DNA of 64,000 nt from Haliea salexigens DSM 19537 (GTDB taxonomy: Bacteria > Pseudomonadota > Gammaproteobacteria > Pseudomonadales > Halieaceae): assembly GCF_000423125.1 (NCBI RefSeq), contig NZ_AUHJ01000001.1, forward strand, positions 1 to 64,000, in the 5' to 3' direction. The notes beneath the pieces are model-generated. The model had not been told where the DNA came from and did not search any database. It was given only the letters and a program-made list of their open reading frames with translations. Made by a program: the position numbers and the translations under genes. Shown here piece after piece: positions 15,115 to 24,250 of the stretch (position 1 is the stretch's first letter; the number at the start of each line of letters is the position of its first letter).

Positions 15115-15753
15115 ATGCAGGTCATTCTGGCCATGAGCGCCTTTATCCTCAGCCATGTGCTGATCTCACGCACCGCCTTGCGGCCGTGGCTTATCACGCA
15201 GTTTGGCAGACCCGTCTATATCGCCGGCTATTCAGTACTGTCCTGCCTGCTACTGGCCTGGGTCATCCTGGCGTTGCTGGGCACCGAACGCACCCCACTG
15301 TGGCTAACACACGGGTGGGCCTACACATTCGCCGCCGTCACCACACTGCTTGCTTTCATCCTGATCGCAGCCGGCGCACTGTCGCCCAACCCCTTCTCTG
15401 TGTCGTTCCGCAACGCGGGTTTCGATCCGAGCCGGCCCGGTATCGTCGGTTGGACGCGACATCCCCTGGTGTGGGGACTGACACTCTGGGGAGCTGCCCA
15501 TGTACCGGCCAACGGCGAGTGGCCTGCCCTGCTGCTGTTTGGGGGCTCGGCAGTTTTCGGGGTTGTGGGGATTGCGTTGCTGCAGCACCGACTGAAGCAT
15601 CAGCAGGTACCCTCGGTGACTCGCGGGCATATTGATCGCAACGCTCGCTTCGGCATTGCCTTGGGCAGTGTGTTGTGGGGCGCGCTGTTGGTGGCGCATC
15701 CTGTGTTATTCGGCGCCAATCCTTTGGCGTTATTGCGCGCCGTATGGGGTTGA
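15115..15753 (+). CDS. NnrU family membrane protein
   Basis: The 212-residue protein has about six membrane helices and the NnrU hallmarks, RPVYIAGYSVLSCLLLAWVI and the segment VGWTRHPLVWGLTLWGAAH, where the conserved RHP and W/H residues could bind haem or quinone. NnrU was first linked to nitrite and nitric oxide respiration, but homologues occur widely, and no denitrification genes are present here. The start ATG is inside a longer open frame and is chosen because the family begins near the first helix. Confidence 0.82.
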   Translation: MQVILAMSAFILSHVLISRTALRPWLITQFGRPVYIAGYSVLSCLLLAWVILALLGTERTPLWLTHGWAYTFAAVTTLLAFILIAAGALSPNPFSVSFRNAGFDPSRPGIVGWTRHPLVWGLTLWGAAHVPANGEWPALLLFGGSAVFGVVGIALLQHRLKHQQVPSVTRGHIDRNARFGIALGSVLWGALLVAHPVLFGANPLALLRAVWG

Positions 15754-15852
15754 AGAACACAAACGGCCGCGTATATTGAACAAGAGCTGTCGCACCAGCG
15801 TCATGAAGTGATGCGATTGTTACTCATCATTGCATTGCGACTCTGGAAAAAC

Positions 15853-16539
15853 ATGCTGAATTCACGACGGGCTACACTTCTCATACTCACCCTGCTCACC
15901 ACGGTCATTGGCGCCTCAAGTGCGAACGCGCAGCGTGGCGCAAATGTTACCGCGCCACCGCCAGTTGGCAATATGGCGCCTGACGCGATGGCCGCACTGT
16001 CCAACGTTGAACTGCAGGGCGTTCGGCTCCATATGCCTATCGGCGAAGCAATCGATGCTCTGCAAGCCCAAGCATATGATTTTGATTTGCAGAAAAATCA
16101 GCAGATGGGCCGAGGCTCGTCCCTTGCCACCTACACCTTCGTGAAAGGTACAGTCGCGAGCAACCAACAGGATCGAGAGCGCTTTTTGCTTCATGTGCGC
16201 ATGGACACACCGAATGACCCGCGTAAGCGCAACCTGTTCAACCCGGACTGGCCAGTTATCGGTGTGGGGTACATATTGCAGGACAGGGACAACCGGGAAA
16301 ATATCAGGCAATACACGGGCTACGACTGGAGCGGAACGCCGCAGGAGGCCCTGACCTCCCATGCCCGGCAAATCATCTGCCCGACACTCGCAGCAGAGGG
16401 TTTTGCCTGTCGCGAAACGGATTCCGGGTTTACAACGGACCTGTTGCAGGATGGCAGTCGCGGTGGAGCTCTGGGCTCCTTCTCCGCAGCGGCAGACGGC
16501 ACCTACAAAGTCAGCCTGCAGGCCGAGCAGCTTCGGTAA
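15853..16539 (+). CDS. Secreted protein of unknown function
   Basis: Starting at MLNSRRATLLILTLLTT, the protein has a classic signal peptide ending SANA, with cleavage before Gln 28. The mature part of about 200 residues is soluble and has no family I recognise. One Cys pair (ICPTLAAEGFACRE) could form a disulfide. GTG 15808 and ATG 15811 are in-frame alternatives that would put 14 or 15 extra residues before the signal peptide. The gene stands alone and ends 69 bases before the att-like repeat. Confidence 0.68.
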   Translation: MLNSRRATLLILTLLTTVIGASSANAQRGANVTAPPPVGNMAPDAMAALSNVELQGVRLHMPIGEAIDALQAQAYDFDLQKNQQMGRGSSLATYTFVKGTVASNQQDRERFLLHVRMDTPNDPRKRNLFNPDWPVIGVGYILQDRDNRENIRQYTGYDWSGTPQEALTSHARQIICPTLAAEGFACRETDSGFTTDLLQDGSRGGALGSFSAAADGTYKVSLQAEQLR

Positions 16540-16607
16540 CGCTTAGCGCTTGGGGACGGGGCAGGCTCGGAGATTTTGTTGTATTTTTCGTAACCCACTG
16601 ATTTTAC

Positions 16608-16621
16608 TGGTGCCCGGGGCC
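16608..16621. repeat. Left att-like direct repeat of tRNA-Leu 3' end
   Basis: TGGTGCCCGGGGCC is identical to 18186-18199, which is the 3' end (CCA and acceptor/T-stem) of the tRNA-Leu gene. The copies are 1578 bases apart in the same orientation. The tRNA lies on the minus strand with its 3' end facing this copy, exactly the geometry left by site-specific integration into a tRNA gene. Confidence 0.7.
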
Positions 16622-16628
16622 TGAGTAA

Positions 16629-17177
16629 AAGAAGAACAAGTTGCTGGAACTTACACATTTGGAATCCGAGCATCGCGCGGCGTCTCAGGACTTAGTGAAG
16701 GCTCAGCATCGCCATCTGCAAAATAAACTTAAGGCGCCCGTGTCCGGAAACATTCAGCAGCTACAAGTGCATACGGTAGGGGGCGTTGTGAGCGCGTCTC
16801 AAGAACTGATGAAGATCATCCCAAACGAGGCGGTCGTAGAGGCGCAGGCCTTGGTTCGCAACAAAGACATCGGCTTCTTGGTGGAAGGGCAACAGGCCTC
16901 TGTAAAAATCGACACATTCAACTTCACCAAGTATGGGTATATCAACGCCGAAGTCGTGGACATTAGTGAAGATGTCCTAGAGGACGCAGACCTAGGCTGG
17001 GTGTTTCAGTTAAAGCTGGCCCTGCACGAAGATCACATTCAGGTCGGTGAGCGCACCGTGAAGTTAACTCCGGGCATGTCGGTTGTCTCAGAGATAAAGA
17101 CCGGCCAAAGAAGAATCATTGAGTTTTTCTTGTCACCGTTACTTCGTTATAAACAAGAAGGGATTCGTGAAAGATAA
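16629..17177 (+). pseudogene. HlyD-type membrane fusion protein, 3' fragment
   Basis: The 3' part of a type I secretion adaptor gene encodes the end of the coiled coil (LLELTHLESEHRAASQDLVKAQHRH), the lipoyl half (LKAPVSGNIQQLQVHTVGG), and the beta-barrel/MP domain with a C-terminal KTGQRRIIEFFLSPLLRYKQEGIRER, which is the HlyD signature ending. Complete HlyD proteins are about 430-480 residues with an N-terminal membrane helix; only about 180 remain. A stop at 16626 and the att-like repeat directly precede the homology. The usual ABC partner is missing. This piece cannot work as an exporter subunit. Confidence 0.82.
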
Positions 17178-17220
17178 ATTTCATTCGTTGCCAACTCAAA
17201 GCTCCGATGGAGGAAGGGCT

Positions 17221-17796
17221 ATGAACATACCAGAATTTATTGAGTGGATACACCTAAAGGCTTGGCAGAACGTAGTCGCTAAGCACACGGCACAGATTAT
17301 TTTCGCCCTCAGCGCTTTTCTCATAGGTACAGTTGGCGTTATGGCGTTTCATGAGCGTGCATATCGAGAGGCCCCCCAGTATGAAGACCTCATTGTCACA
17401 GAAGGAACGATCGTCGGCATACGAATTTCTGGGAGAACACGTGAGTATTTGGAGATTCTAGATTCGAGTACTGGTGAACACATGTTTTTCCCCTCAAAAC
17501 TTGGTGGTTTGGGCCTGGGAGGACACAGCATTAATCAGCTTAGGCAATTGAAGGGAGAAACAGCACGTATATTGTGGCAAAAGTCATGGTTGCCGCTAAG
17601 GCAGAAGGTGCTTTGGGAAATAGAGGCTGGAGGCAAAGTATTTAAGTCCTATGAAATAGTACTTCGAAGCCGAACCTCAAAAAAAACGTTAATGAAGGAA
17701 ATGTTCGCTTTTTCAGTGGGAATTATTGCTTTTTCAATGGCATGGTACGCCATATTAATGTATTCCTCGCGGGGAATAGAGGGGGATAAGTCATGA
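17221..17796 (+). CDS. Membrane protein of the tRNA-Leu-flanked island, unknown function
   Basis: The 191 residues have two membrane helices (IIFALSAFLIGTVGVMAF near 28-45; FAFSVGIIAFSMAWYAILMY near 162-181) around a soluble domain of strands (IVTEGTIVGIRISGRTREYLEILD, EHMFFPSKLGGLGLGG) that looks OB-like. The start ATG has GGAGGAAGGG eight bases upstream. It is richer in A and T than the flanks and lies on the same strand as the hlyD remnant. No family is recognised. Confidence 0.65.
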   Translation: MNIPEFIEWIHLKAWQNVVAKHTAQIIFALSAFLIGTVGVMAFHERAYREAPQYEDLIVTEGTIVGIRISGRTREYLEILDSSTGEHMFFPSKLGGLGLGGHSINQLRQLKGETARILWQKSWLPLRQKVLWEIEAGGKVFKSYEIVLRSRTSKKTLMKEMFAFSVGIIAFSMAWYAILMYSSRGIEGDKS

Positions 17797-17799
17797 CTA

Positions 17800-17987
17800 T
17801 TAAATCAGAGCCTTTGGTCCAAACAACCTGAGCCTGTAAATAATTCTGTGTAACCGCCCGGGTTCACCATAATCCGTCAGCCGGCCTTCGAACTCGATCA
17901 TAAACCGGTTCAAGGCCGTTCGCCAATTCCGGATTGGCATAGTCCATTTCTTGGACGCATCGTTGATCGCCAGGTAAACCACCTTGA
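17800..17987 (-). pseudogene. IS256-family transposase, C-terminal fragment
   Basis: On the minus strand the segment VVYLAINDASKKWTMPIRNWRTALNRFMIEFEGRLTD (recognisable core KKWTMPIRNW) is the usual end of IS256/Mutator-type transposases. The sequence TTACACAGAATTATTTACAGG nearby (minus strand, about 17830-17850) resembles an IS256 terminal repeat. The fragment joins an IS3 transposase fragment at about 17988. Confidence 0.75.
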
Positions 17988-18124
17988 TTGTGACGCTCAA
18001 TAGCTTCTTCCAGCGCGTCAACGCAGAAACTGGCATCCAGGGTATTGGATACCCGCCATGAGAGAACGCGCCGGGAGTACCAATCCATGATGGCAACCAG
18101 GTACACGACGCCCAAAAGCACCAT
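17988..18124 (-). pseudogene. IS3-family transposase, internal fragment
   Basis: The translated piece with GVVYLVAIMDWYSRRVLSWRVSNTLD, then CVDALEEAIERH, is the catalytic core of an IS3 OrfB around its first Asp (MDWYSR). It is cut on both sides. Downstream it fuses to IS256 sequence at about 17988, making a chimeric, non-functional open frame. Confidence 0.78.
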
Positions 18125-18185
18125 TCTCAGATGATACGGTTTTTTTAGGGTATTTTTATTTTATAAGTCATTGTTTTATAGCTAA

Positions 18186-18199
18186 TGGTGCCCGGGGCC
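18186..18199. repeat. Right att-like repeat within tRNA-Leu
   Basis: TGGTGCCCGGGGCC is the tRNA-Leu 3' end (on the opposite strand CCA, discriminator A, acceptor stem and the start of the T arm). It is the second copy of the direct repeat at 16608-16621, and the tRNA remains intact at this side. Confidence 0.7.
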
Positions 18200-18273
18200 G
18201 GAATCGAACCGGCACGATCGCAATGATCGGGAGATTTTAAGTCTCCTGTGTCTACCAATTTCACCACCCGGGC
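18186..18273 (-). tRNA. tRNA-Leu (UAA)
   Basis: The 88-base gene has the acceptor stem GCCCGGG paired with CCCGGGC, then A and an encoded CCA. The anticodon arm GGAGA-CTTAAAA-TCTCC places TAA at positions 34-36. A long variable arm (class II) and the T arm with GGTTCGATTCC are clear. It reads UUA codons. Its 3' end forms one side of the att-like direct repeat, which marks this gene as a past integration site. Confidence 0.97.
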
Positions 18274-18394
18274 TGCAGGCAGTAGCACACGTAGCGCGGC
18301 GCGGATCATAGCACAGCGACCTGTACGAACAAAAAGTTGCGGGGCAGCCAGCGTGTTACACTCGCTGTTTTGACGGGTTGCGACTGGAAATCGT

Positions 18395-21300
18395 ATGCGC
18401 AAGCTCTGGATCGTCCCGCTGGCCCTGCTGCTGGTCGCGTTCGTTGCAACATTTGTGCTGCTGTCAACGCCGGGGCTACTGACCCGGGCGCTGCAATGGG
18501 GCACTGCTTCGTTTACCGATTATCGCCTTGAAATCGAGGGGCTGGCATTTGAGCCCTCTCAACTGCGGCTTGAATTCGATACGCTGCAATTGCTCCCCAA
18601 GGGCTCCACAGGCCCGGCCCTGCTTACCGTGCAGGGGTTTGCCGGTGACACCCGACTGGCTGACCTGCGGCGGGGCAATCTAGAAGCAACCACTCTGAAG
18701 AGCGAAAGCGTTGTCGTTTACGTGTCAGCGGAGGACGATAGCGAAGATCCCACACCCGCGCAGTGGATGCAGTACCTGCGTTTTCTGCCGGCATCACTGG
18801 TGGTCGATACCGTGCACGTGGTGAACCGGGACGGCGATGTGGCCATCTTCCCCTTGCGCGACATACGCGGAGCGCGCAGCGCGGCGGACCGTTTTGAGGT
18901 CAGTCTGCTCGCCGACCTCAATGGCGCGCCGCTCGATATCACCCTGAAGATCACGGCCAGGGAAATCATGAGCGACCAGGGGCGCGTGACCTTCCGTGCC
19001 CAGCTGGCCGCGCCGGAGTCCGGCACCCGGGGTACGCTGGAGGGTCTGCTGACCGGCTACGGGGACGCATTCCGCTTCGATGTTGCGGTAGATGCGGCGT
19101 TTGCCGAAGTCGCAACCTTCATCGACCTTTTTCCCGATGCCCCGCCGTTGGCGGGAGCGCTCACCATGCAGGGAAAACTGCAGGGTGATTTGCAGAGCTT
19201 TTCCCTCACAGATGCGGCGTTTGAGCTGGATAACCGTCCGGCCTATTTCTTTGAAGCCAGCGGTGCGATGACAAGCCAGGGCAACCCTGACCCGAACCTC
19301 AGCCTGATTGCATCTGGCGAGCTTGATTCAGCCAAGTATTTCCTGCGCTGGCTGGATCTCGATCTGTCGCCACTGGGCGGAATACGCGCCAGCATCGCCC
19401 TTTCCGGCACCATGGCCAATCCGGCGATCGAACAGCTCACTGTGGTCACCGCCAGCAGTGAAGGCCTGTGGATTGCCCTCAACGGCTCATCGGGCCCGGG
19501 CTCGCTGGGGAGCCCCCAGCTACCGCCGGACACCCACTTCACTGTGCACGCCCTGGCGCCGTCACTGGCGCTGCTCAGCCCCTGGCTGGGGCAGGCACCC
19601 ACTATCGATCCTGGGCCGTGGGAGTTCGCGGCGACACTGCGCGAAAACGATGGCGCGCTACACGTGCAGAATATCATGGGCCAATTGGGCTACAGCGAGA
19701 GCACCCAGCTGAGCGTCACCGGGAACGTTGCGCAGGTTGCGCTGACCCCTCCAGAGCAAGGCACTCGCGTCGCGGGCATCGATCTTGGCCTCGCGGTTAG
19801 CAGCGCCGACCTGGCCACGCCCGGTCGCTGGTTCGATACCGACGTTCCCCCCGGGTTTTCACTTCAGGGCCAGGTACAGGTCAGCGGAACAGACGCTGAA
19901 CTCACGCTGCGCGATGGGTCCGCCCGGATCACACATGAACTCCTCACGATCGATGTCAATAACCTGAACACCGTGCTTGCGCGCAACGTGGGCTACGAGC
20001 CACAAGCTCTGCAAGCCGGGGTACTGGTGCAGGCGTCTGAAGTGGCCGCATTGGGGCAGTTCACTGCACTGGATTTGCCACCGCTGGGTGCTGGCACACT
20101 GGAGAGCTTACTCAACTATGACGGCGAGCGTGTGGCGCTTGACACTATTCGCGCCACCCTCGACAGTCCGGCCGGGGAATTACTGGTCACAGGGACGCTG
20201 CGAGATCTCACCGGCGCGCGCGAGGCAGCACTAAACGCACGGGTGCAGCACCTGAGCCTGGATGCGTTGCTGACTCAGTTCACCGCAGGCACAACGCCGC
20301 CCGCTGAGCTGGGCAGCGTGAGCGGGCGCTTCACGCTCCGCGGCACACAGGCGGACTACGAGCTGTCCAGCCTTGAATTCAGCAGCGCAGAGAGCGCCTC
20401 GCTCGACTTGCGCGCCAGCGGAAACGGCCGCTACGGCAGCGATGGCTGGAGTGGTGCTGTTAGCCTCAACTACGGCAGTGATAACCGTGAACTGCTCAAG
20501 GCGCTAACCGGCTTGTCGCTGAAACCCGTCACGGGACAGGCTGACCTGACCGTGGATGCGACCTCCGCGCAATTGCAGGCAAACGCACAACTGGGTGATA
20601 CGGCGCTGTCACTTGCGGGGAAGGCAACCCACACAGGCAGCACCATCGATGGATTGCAAGCAACCCTGTCTTCAGCGCTGGTTAACCTGGACGACATTGG
20701 CTTGCAGGCCTCCGGCACCGAGACGACGGATTACCGACCGACAGAACAACTCGATACAGATTCCGACGGCCGGTCCTTGCAGCAGTTTCTGACCAACCTG
20801 CCGCGTTATCCGATCGACTTGCGCATACAGCTCGATACCCTGCGCGGGGAAGCAACCCGTTTCGACGACATCAATGTGCATGTCAATGGCAGCGGCACCA
20901 CCTACCTGCTCGACCAGTTCGATTTCAGCTACGATGCGGCGCCGGCGGAAATCCGCGGTGTTGTCGACATCAGCCTGGACCCGCCCGGCCTCAGCATTGC
21001 CGGGCAGGCGCAGTCTATTCCGCTCAACACCCTGAGCAGGGACCTCGGGATCGATACGGACATCAGCGGCTCCCTGAATCTACGTGGAGGCCTCAGCGCC
21101 CAGGGCGCAACCAGCGCCGAGTTGCTGCAACAACTCGATGGCAGCATGGCCTTTGCGCTGGAGAACGCGACCGTTGAGGGTGCGGCCTATGATGTACTCG
21201 CAACGGGCATTCTCACCTGGCTGTTTTCAGGCGCAGCACTGGAGAAATCAACGTTCCTCGACTGCACCATGGCGCAGTTTATTCTGGATAATGGCGTGGC

Positions 21301-21613
21301 GCGTACTGACAGCCTCTTCGTCGAGTCTCCGAACATGATCGCCACCGGTATAGGCAGCTTTGACCTGCCCAAACGCACGCTGGCGCTGACGCTGACACCG
21401 CGCTCCAAGTCACGCAGCATCCAGATTCCCTCGAGCATCAGTCTGCGCGGCGACATGGCGAGCCCGCGCACCTCGGTTTCGCCCATCGCGGCGACACTGG
21501 ATATCTCCACCGAGGCGATGCTGTTCGTGCCGCGCCTTCTGGTGAAAATATTCGGCGGTGGCCAATCCAAAAGCGGAGCAACACGACCCTGCGAGGTACT
21601 GCTCACGCAATAA
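18395..21613 (+). CDS. AsmA-like protein (large membrane-anchored periplasmic protein)
   Basis: The 1072-residue protein has one N-terminal membrane helix (LWIVPLALLLVAFVATFVLL) and then a long run of beta-strand repeats. The C-terminal 250 residues have the AsmA_2-type pattern: GLSAQGATSAELLQQLDGSMAFALENATVEG, then the segment with DNGVARTDSLFVESPNMIATGIGSFDLPKRTLALTLTPR. AsmA-clade proteins (YhdP, TamB, YicH) bridge the periplasm and carry phospholipids to the outer membrane; the role here is inferred from that. It starts with its own ATG 122 bases from the tRNA and is not in an operon. Confidence 0.82.
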   Translation: MRKLWIVPLALLLVAFVATFVLLSTPGLLTRALQWGTASFTDYRLEIEGLAFEPSQLRLEFDTLQLLPKGSTGPALLTVQGFAGDTRLADLRRGNLEATTLKSESVVVYVSAEDDSEDPTPAQWMQYLRFLPASLVVDTVHVVNRDGDVAIFPLRDIRGARSAADRFEVSLLADLNGAPLDITLKITAREIMSDQGRVTFRAQLAAPESGTRGTLEGLLTGYGDAFRFDVAVDAAFAEVATFIDLFPDAPPLAGALTMQGKLQGDLQSFSLTDAAFELDNRPAYFFEASGAMTSQGNPDPNLSLIASGELDSAKYFLRWLDLDLSPLGGIRASIALSGTMANPAIEQLTVVTASSEGLWIALNGSSGPGSLGSPQLPPDTHFTVHALAPSLALLSPWLGQAPTIDPGPWEFAATLRENDGALHVQNIMGQLGYSESTQLSVTGNVAQVALTPPEQGTRVAGIDLGLAVSSADLATPGRWFDTDVPPGFSLQGQVQVSGTDAELTLRDGSARITHELLTIDVNNLNTVLARNVGYEPQALQAGVLVQASEVAALGQFTALDLPPLGAGTLESLLNYDGERVALDTIRATLDSPAGELLVTGTLRDLTGAREAALNARVQHLSLDALLTQFTAGTTPPAELGSVSGRFTLRGTQADYELSSLEFSSAESASLDLRASGNGRYGSDGWSGAVSLNYGSDNRELLKALTGLSLKPVTGQADLTVDATSAQLQANAQLGDTALSLAGKATHTGSTIDGLQATLSSALVNLDDIGLQASGTETTDYRPTEQLDTDSDGRSLQQFLTNLPRYPIDLRIQLDTLRGEATRFDDINVHVNGSGTTYLLDQFDFSYDAAPAEIRGVVDISLDPPGLSIAGQAQSIPLNTLSRDLGIDTDISGSLNLRGGLSAQGATSAELLQQLDGSMAFALENATVEGAAYDVLATGILTWLFSGAALEKSTFLDCTMAQFILDNGVARTDSLFVESPNMIATGIGSFDLPKRTLALTLTPRSKSRSIQIPSSISLRGDMASPRTSVSPIAATLDISTEAMLFVPRLLVKIFGGGQSKSGATRPCEVLLTQ

Positions 21614-21679
21614 GCTCGTTGCATTCCACCGTGGTACACTGCGCGCCACGACCCGGCTGGCACGAACGGATTCTTCTTT

Positions 21680-23032
21680 ATGGCTTCTCCCCGCGGCGAG
21701 TTCAGCTCGCGCTTTGGCTTTATTATGGCTGCCGCGGGCAGCGCTGTCGGACTCGGCAATATCTGGGGTTTCCCGACCCAGGCCGCGAGCAATGGCGGCG
21801 CTGCCTTCCTGCTGGTTTACCTCTTTCTCGCTTTCACCCTCGCCTACCCGGCACTCATGGCTGAGCTCATCATTGGCCGTCACGCTCATGCCAATGCCGT
21901 GCGCGCCCTGCGTCTGATATCCCCCAACACCTTGCTGCGCAATGTGGGTACAGGCACTGGCATCGCGGGCCTGATTGTGGCGAGCTTTATTCTGAGCTTC
22001 TATGCCATTGTTGCCGGCTGGATGCTGGCCCATTGCCTGGCTGCGCTGACAGACCTTGCCGGCATGACAGCCGCCAGTGCCTGGCTGACTGATTTCAGCT
22101 TGGCACGTAATCTGGCATTCATGCTGGCGTTCATGGCGCTCACCATCGGCATTATTTCCGAGGGCGTGCAACAGGGCATTGAACGCTGGTCAAGCCGTCT
22201 GATGCCTCTGCTGTTGCTGTCACTGGTGTTGTTGGTGGTCTATGTGCTGACGCTGGACGGAGCGCTGGATGGCCTGCGGGTCTATCTGTTGCCGGACTTC
22301 GAGCGCGCATTGGCACCGGGCCTGATTGTGAAGGCACTCGGGGCCGCTTTCTTTTCGCTTTCGCTGGGTGTGGGCACAATGCTGATCTATGGCTCCTATA
22401 TCAGCGACAGCGAAAACCTGCCGGTGGTGGGTGGCCTGGTGACGCTGGTGGACATCTCCATCGCCGTGTTGGCGGGCTTCCTCGTGTTGCCTGCCATGTA
22501 CGTCGCCCTGCACAGTGGCGTGGAAATTTTCACGGCCAGCGGCGCGCTTATCTCCGAAGACACCCTGATATTTACGGTATTGCCGAAACTGTTTGACACC
22601 ATGGGCGTAGCCGGCGTGGTGGTTAGCCTGCTGTTCTTTTTCCTCATGACCATTGCAGCGCTGACCTCATCGATATCCATGCTGGAGGTGCCGGTGGCCT
22701 ATACGATTGAAGAGCATGGCGTAGGGCGCAAACCCGCGGTACTGGCCATTGGTTCCGTGATCGCGCTGATCAGCACGGTGATCCTGCTGAATTTCGAAAC
22801 ACTTTTCGGCCTGGTTATCGCGGTCACCACCCGCTACAGCCAGCCTCTGTTGGGCTTCATGTTCTGTCTTTATGCGGGTTGGGTATGGCACCGCGACACC
22901 CTGCTCCAGGAGTTGCGCAAGGGGGATGCGGGGGCCGAGCACAAGCTGTTCTGGAAAATCTGGCCCGGCTACGTGCGCGTGGTATGCCCCCTGATCATAC
23001 TGCTGATCTTTGCCCAATCGCTTGTGGGCTAG
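21680..23032 (+). CDS. Neurotransmitter:sodium symporter (NSS/SNF) family transporter
   Basis: The 450-residue protein has about 11 helices with the LeuT-fold signature in helix 1, FIMAAAGSAVGLGNIWGFP. The unwound helix 6 has the polar pattern AFFSLSLGVGTMLIYGSY. Bacterial members import amino acids such as tryptophan, tyrosine or leucine with sodium. The substrate is not deducible. It starts 66 bases after the AsmA-like stop. Confidence 0.9.
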   Translation: MASPRGEFSSRFGFIMAAAGSAVGLGNIWGFPTQAASNGGAAFLLVYLFLAFTLAYPALMAELIIGRHAHANAVRALRLISPNTLLRNVGTGTGIAGLIVASFILSFYAIVAGWMLAHCLAALTDLAGMTAASAWLTDFSLARNLAFMLAFMALTIGIISEGVQQGIERWSSRLMPLLLLSLVLLVVYVLTLDGALDGLRVYLLPDFERALAPGLIVKALGAAFFSLSLGVGTMLIYGSYISDSENLPVVGGLVTLVDISIAVLAGFLVLPAMYVALHSGVEIFTASGALISEDTLIFTVLPKLFDTMGVAGVVVSLLFFFLMTIAALTSSISMLEVPVAYTIEEHGVGRKPAVLAIGSVIALISTVILLNFETLFGLVIAVTTRYSQPLLGFMFCLYAGWVWHRDTLLQELRKGDAGAEHKLFWKIWPGYVRVVCPLIILLIFAQSLVG

Positions 23033-23044
23033 CCGCCGCGACCA

Positions 23045-23518
23045 TCAATTCAGACGCAGCACACCGCTGTCTTCCACATACTGGGTAGGCAGCAAGCCAC
23101 GAAAATCAATCTTGGCCGTGAAGCGGTACTCCAGCGTATCGCTGCGGGCACGTCCGAGGCTACCCAGCAGCTTCAGCACCTCCAGTAGATTCACCCCGGC
23201 ATCAAGCGTTACCTGCTCTTCCGTGTAGCCTGCAATGGTGGGCACCTGATTGGTCACGCCACTGACCAGTTCGCGCTCCAGCAGTGCGATACCGTAGCTG
23301 ATACCCGCAATATCCAGCGCCTGCGCATTGGGGTTGGCAATACGCAGCACGATACGAAAACGCGGCCCCGAATCCACCATGGGCAGGCTCTTGACGCTGT
23401 CAACACTGACTCGCGGCGGATCAATTGCCGGGCCCAGTCCTGCACAGCCCGCTAAAAACAGGGTCAACAGCAGCGCAGACAGTACACGATAGTGACTCCC
23501 GGGCAGGCAACTGTGCAT
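23045..23518 (-). CDS. LEA type 2 family lipoprotein
   Basis: The start is ATG 23518, giving a lipoprotein signal peptide whose lipobox is LFLAGC (Cys near residue 25). The rest is a WHy/LEA_2-type beta-sandwich (FRIVLRIANPNAQALDIAGISYGIALLERELVSG, with the family's NPN motif). Such proteins sit in the cell envelope and are linked to desiccation or stress; the function here is unknown. The ATG overlaps the stop of an upstream 55-residue membrane protein (TGATG), so the pair is co-translated. Confidence 0.8.
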   Translation of the reverse strand: MHSCLPGSHYRVLSALLLTLFLAGCAGLGPAIDPPRVSVDSVKSLPMVDSGPRFRIVLRIANPNAQALDIAGISYGIALLERELVSGVTNQVPTIAGYTEEQVTLDAGVNLLEVLKLLGSLGRARSDTLEYRFTAKIDFRGLLPTQYVEDSGVLRLN

Positions 23519-23685
23519 CAGTCGCGCCCTCCCGGTGTAACAGAAAAGAAAAACACGCCGTAACCCAGGCTGGCCACGGCAAACACCAGGGCCACCCAAT
23601 CGCCCGTTTGCAGGTACATCCAGCTGCTGAAAACCAGCATGCCCAGGGTCAGGACAATCCCTGTATTGCGCGCGGTCGGCGACAC
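23518..23685 (-). CDS. 55-residue membrane protein upstream of the LEA lipoprotein
   Basis: A small frame starts GTG 23685 with GAGGAG eight bases upstream and ends in TGA overlapping the next ATG. The peptide begins VSPTARNTGIVLTLGM and has two hydrophobic segments, about residues 9-24 and 30-49. It is too short for most ORF callers, but the ribosome-binding site, the coupling, and the good hydrophobic pattern support it. It is divergent from exosortase H with about 67 bases between starts. Confidence 0.65.
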   Translation of the reverse strand: MSPTARNTGIVLTLGMLVFSSWMYLQTGDWVALVFAVASLGYGVFFFSVTPGGRD

Positions 23686-23752
23686 TTCAACACTCCTCTA
23701 TGCTATCCTGCTGTCAAATGCACAGCCAGTAACAGCCGATAATAGCACCCGC

Positions 23753-24250
23753 ATGAGCAAATTTATTCTGATATTCCTCGTGGTTCTGGTCGCACTGTTT
23801 ACCCTGGAAATGCTGGCCCCCGTGCAGGCCGCTGTTGTGCAGCCTTTCACCGCTTCCCTGGCAACACTCAGTGCCGCATTAATTACCCCCTTCGACAGCG
23901 ATGTGATTGCCTACGGGCGGGTCATCGCGCACAGCGTAAACGGCTTTGCGGTATCCATTGAGTCGGGCTGTAATGGCGTGGAAGCCGCGATTGTATTGAT
24001 TGCGGGCGTACTGGCGTACCCCGCGCCGTGGCATTACCGCCTGCTGGCGATTCTCGCGGGTTTCCTGACGATTCAGGCGCTGAATATTGCCCGCATCATC
24101 AGCCTGTTCTACCTGGGGCAGTGGAACCTGGATATTTTCAACTGGACACACCTCTATTTGTGGCCCGTGTTCATCATGCTGGATGTGCTCATCGTCTTCA
24201 TTCTTTACCTGCGCCTTCTCGAGCGGCGACCGCAGGGTGTGAACGCATGA
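23753..24250 (+). CDS. xrtH: Exosortase H (XrtH)
   Basis: This 165-residue membrane protein is a transpeptidase-like sorting enzyme. The exosortase catalytic set is visible: Cys73 in SIESGCNGVEA, Arg114 in NIARIISLFY and His133 in FNWTHLYLWPV. XrtH is the form that processes substrates with IPTLxxWG-CTERM tails, which send surface proteins through the envelope. It overlaps the next gene by ATGA. No substrate is encoded in this window. Confidence 0.9.
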   Translation: MSKFILIFLVVLVALFTLEMLAPVQAAVVQPFTASLATLSAALITPFDSDVIAYGRVIAHSVNGFAVSIESGCNGVEAAIVLIAGVLAYPAPWHYRLLAILAGFLTIQALNIARIISLFYLGQWNLDIFNWTHLYLWPVFIMLDVLIVFILYLRLLERRPQGVNA

